Made by a program: the position numbers and the translations under genes
The notes under the pieces: generated by a model
Databases searched by the model: none
Told to the model about the DNA's origin: nothing
Seen by the model: only the letters and a program-made list of their open reading frames with translations
Shown here: one piece after another, positions 5,726 through 6,432 of the stretch
Position numbering within the stretch: the first letter of the stretch is position 1
How the letters are laid out: every line of letters begins with the position of its first letter
Assembly (NCBI GenBank): GCA_013694885.1
Contig: JACDBO010000330.1
Location: forward strand, 1 to 6,432
Direction: 5' to 3'
DNA length: 6,432 nucleotides
From: Chloroflexia bacterium
GTDB taxonomy: Bacteria; Chloroflexota; Chloroflexia; Thermomicrobiales; UBA6265

Positions 5726-6432
5726 ATGCAACCGATTTCCGAACGGTTTCTGGCGGCAATCGAGGGTGAGTGTGGGCGGCTGCGTAGCCGGCGTGGGTTG
5801 CTGGCGGGTGGCGCCAGGGTCGCCGGTGGGGCGCTAGCGCTCGGCGTCGGTGGCGCGGCGGTCGGGAGTGGACTCCGCACCGCGCTGGCGCAGGACTTCG
5901 CGGACGACCTGGAGATCCTGAACTACGCGCTGACGCTGGAGCACCTGGAGTACGCCTTCTACCGCGACGGTCTTGACGAGCTCGGCGAAGATGCGTTCGG
6001 CGACTTCGAGGGCGCCGCCGACCTGTTCGCGCGACTCGAAGAGATCCGGGACCACGAGGGCGCCCACGTCGACGCGCTGACGCAGACGATCACCGACCTC
6101 GGCGGCGAGCCGGTGGCGGAAGCCGAGTACGACTTCGGCTACGACGATGTCGCCGGTTTCCTCGAAGTGGCGATGGCACTGGAGAACACCGGCGTTGCCG
6201 CCTACGCCGGTGCGGCGCCCTCAATTGAGGACGCCGCCGTCCTGGCCGCCGCGCTCGGTATCCACAGTGTCGAGGCGCGGCACGCCGCCTACCTGAACGA
6301 GCGCAACGAGGTCTCGCCGTTCCCCGACGCCGTCGACGCGCCGCAGACGCGCGACGAGGTGCTCGAAGCGGCCGGTGGCTTCATCGCCGGCGAGGGAGCG
6401 GCCACCCCTGAGGGCAGCGGCGACGCCGGGGG
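5726..6432 (+). CDS. Tat-exported ferritin-like domain protein (partial, 3' end missing)
   Basis: A secreted or envelope-located four-helix diiron protein. The ATG follows GGAGGA (5714-5719) with a 6-nt spacer. 235 codons are present and the frame is open at the window edge. The N-terminus has a twin-arginine signal: SRRGLL (21-26), a hydrophobic Gly/Ala stretch to about 50 and an ALA cleavage site near residue 55. The mature part matches the Ferritin_2-type family: LEILNYALTLEHLEYAFY (62-79), with E72 a likely ligand, the first ExxH at E111-H114, E153 in ALENTGVAAY, and a second ExxH at E183-H186. This arrangement of Glu and two ExxH motifs is the usual diiron set. Export by Tat suggests the protein folds, perhaps with metal, before leaving the cytoplasm. 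Iron storage, oxidation or peroxide protection are possible roles, and none is shown by the sequence. The visible end turns into a Gly/Ala/Glu-rich linker. Confidence 0.9.
   Translation, partial: MQPISERFLAAIEGECGRLRSRRGLLAGGARVAGGALALGVGGAAVGSGLRTALAQDFADDLEILNYALTLEHLEYAFYRDGLDELGEDAFGDFEGAADLFARLEEIRDHEGAHVDALTQTITDLGGEPVAEAEYDFGYDDVAGFLEVAMALENTGVAAYAGAAPSIEDAAVLAAALGIHSVEARHAAYLNERNEVSPFPDAVDAPQTRDEVLEAAGGFIAGEGAATPEGSGDAG

Noticed and set aside
5519..5731. 70-aa open frame on the minus strand overlapping the ferritin-like start
   Set aside because: No ribosome-binding site, no family resemblance, and it runs through the palindrome and the promoter-like patch.

Overview
The window looks like chromosomal DNA from a GC-rich bacterium. 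The protein types fit Chloroflexota, perhaps the Thermomicrobia/Sphaerobacter group: a KimA-like APC permease with a long N-terminal tail, a class F-type sortase next to an LPXTG surface protein, and a Tat-exported ferritin-like protein. Actinomycetota is the main alternative. This placement is inferred from protein style only, because no rRNA or marker gene is present.

Layout: (1) 1-1170, minus strand, is the N-terminal 390 residues of a KimA/YdaO-type permease that runs off the left edge. (2) 1171-1527 is a divergent intergenic region with a candidate permease promoter and a short direct repeat. (3) 1528-3099, plus strand, is an exported surface protein of three tandem four-cysteine modules followed by an LPSTG sorting signal. 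(4) 3215-4123, plus strand, is a sortase with a C-terminal bacterial SH3 domain. It lies 115 bp downstream and has its own extended -10 promoter candidate. (5) 4152-4195 is a strong hairpin between the convergent sortase and fic genes. (6) 4256-5458, minus strand, is a complete Fic-domain protein with an N-terminal inhibitory motif and a C-terminal winged-helix-like region. It appears lower in G+C than its neighbours. (7) 5459-5725 is an intergenic region with an AT-rich divergent promoter patch and a perfect 30-bp palindrome. (8) 5726-6432, plus strand, is a Tat-exported ferritin-like diiron protein that runs off the right edge.

The surface protein and sortase form a natural substrate-enzyme pair: both are exported, the first carries the sorting signal and the second the His/Cys/Arg site. 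The permease, Fic and ferritin-like genes show no obvious functional link to that pair. The points most worth a second look are the disulfide-patterned modules, the sortase-SH3 fusion, the Gly at a position where I recall KimA having a K+-site Asp, and the palindrome just upstream of the ferritin-like gene. I see no CRISPR array, tRNA, rRNA, insertion sequence or obvious defence island.
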